From NCBI RefSeq assembly GCF_000196115.1, contig NC_005027.1:1302001-1366000 (forward strand): a stretch of 64,000 nt of DNA. Direction: 5' to 3'. Shown piece by piece: positions 63,770-64,000 of this stretch; position 1 is the first letter of the stretch, and each line of letters starts with the position of its first letter. Under the pieces are notes generated by a model that made no database searches, was not told the DNA's origin, and saw only the letters and a list, made by a program, of their open reading frames with translations. The DNA comes from Rhodopirellula baltica SH 1. GTDB lineage: Bacteria; Planctomycetota; Planctomycetia; Pirellulales; Pirellulaceae. Made by a program: the position numbers and the translations under genes.

Positions 63770-64000
63770 ATGTTCTTTGATCGCGTTGAAATTGAGTTCC
63801 AAGCCGGCAAGGGCGGCGATGGCTGCATGAGCTTTCGCAAGGAAAAGTACGTTCCCAAGGGCGGTCCCGATGGGGGCGATGGCGGCCGGGGTGCGAGCAT
63901 CGTTTTGGAAGCTCGCCTGGGCGTGAACTCGTTGGCCCAATTCGCGACCCGAAAGTTCTTCCGAGCTGAAAAGGGTGGCTTCGGCATGGGGGCTCTTCGT
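63770..64000 (+). CDS. obg: Obg/CgtA GTPase, cut by the right edge
   Basis: Only the first 77 residues are in the window. They begin [20 protein letters not shown] and continue [40 protein letters not shown] and [14 protein letters not shown]. This is the glycine-rich N-terminal Obg fold specific to the ribosome-associated Obg GTPases, which act in 50S assembly. The ATG at 63770 is the family start. The usual neighbours rplU and rpmA are not immediately upstream; GAPDH is. The G domain lies beyond the edge. Confidence 0.95.

Overview
The window looks like chromosomal DNA of a Pirellulales planctomycete, most probably a Rhodopirellula species. This is inferred from gene content: a planctomycete-type bacterial microcompartment locus, formylglycine sulfatases, a giant SGNH/propeller/HEAT/cupredoxin/cytochrome c protein, MJ0042-type zinc ribbons, a PEP-CTERM protein, and intergenic space filled with short palindromic repeats.

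Region 1 (1-17577, all minus strand) is a surface-polysaccharide locus. Its distal, visibly more AT-rich part (1-9056) holds FkbM methyltransferases, GT4 glycosyltransferases, an epimerase, a hexapeptide acyltransferase and a Wzx-like flippase. It also contains a broken sulfotransferase with a 22-base poly-G tract. The proximal part (9886-17577) makes nucleotide sugars: rfbB, two gmd paralogues, a UDP-HexNAc 6-dehydrogenase and fcl, supplying dTDP-4-keto-6-deoxyglucose, GDP-fucose and a UDP-uronate. These genes are separated by 400-700 bp islands of palindromic and tandem repeats. rfbB carries an in-frame 52-codon palindromic-repeat insertion, and a decayed second copy of its 3' end lies nearby.

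Region 2 (18283-33400) is ordinary chromosome. It has an operon of a zinc-ribbon membrane protein, an HD hydrolase, nagB and a DUF389 protein; a LacI-type regulator; ribosomal protein S1 with a clear terminator; a translationally coupled solute-binding protein, histidine kinase and response regulator; argC; and a DUF1015 protein.

Region 3 (33401-37216) is a mobile-element nest. Three RAYT-REP units lie in tandem. One RAYT transposase is split by a 2.6 kb IS91-type element encoding a tyrosine recombinase and a Y2 transposase. Another has collapsed to a 21-codon ORF joining the start and end of the RAYT.

Region 4 (37217-46146, minus strand) is a complete planctomycete/verrucomicrobia-type microcompartment operon. 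It encodes a DeoR regulator, PduL, two BMC-H shells, acetate kinase, three BMC-P pentamers, a CoA-acylating aldehyde dehydrogenase, a class II aldolase, a lactate/malate-type dehydrogenase and one protein of unknown function with an encapsulation-peptide-like helix. By analogy with the characterised family it would cleave fuculose/rhamnulose-1-phosphate and process lactaldehyde. A promoter and a 7-2-7 palindrome upstream of deoR suggest autoregulation.

Region 5 (46333-64000) holds a conserved hypothetical, a DMT transporter, two large exported planctomycete proteins, a sulfatase, tatD, an OmpR-type regulator, a PEP-CTERM protein, a methyltransferase, GAPDH, and the 5' end of obg at the right edge.
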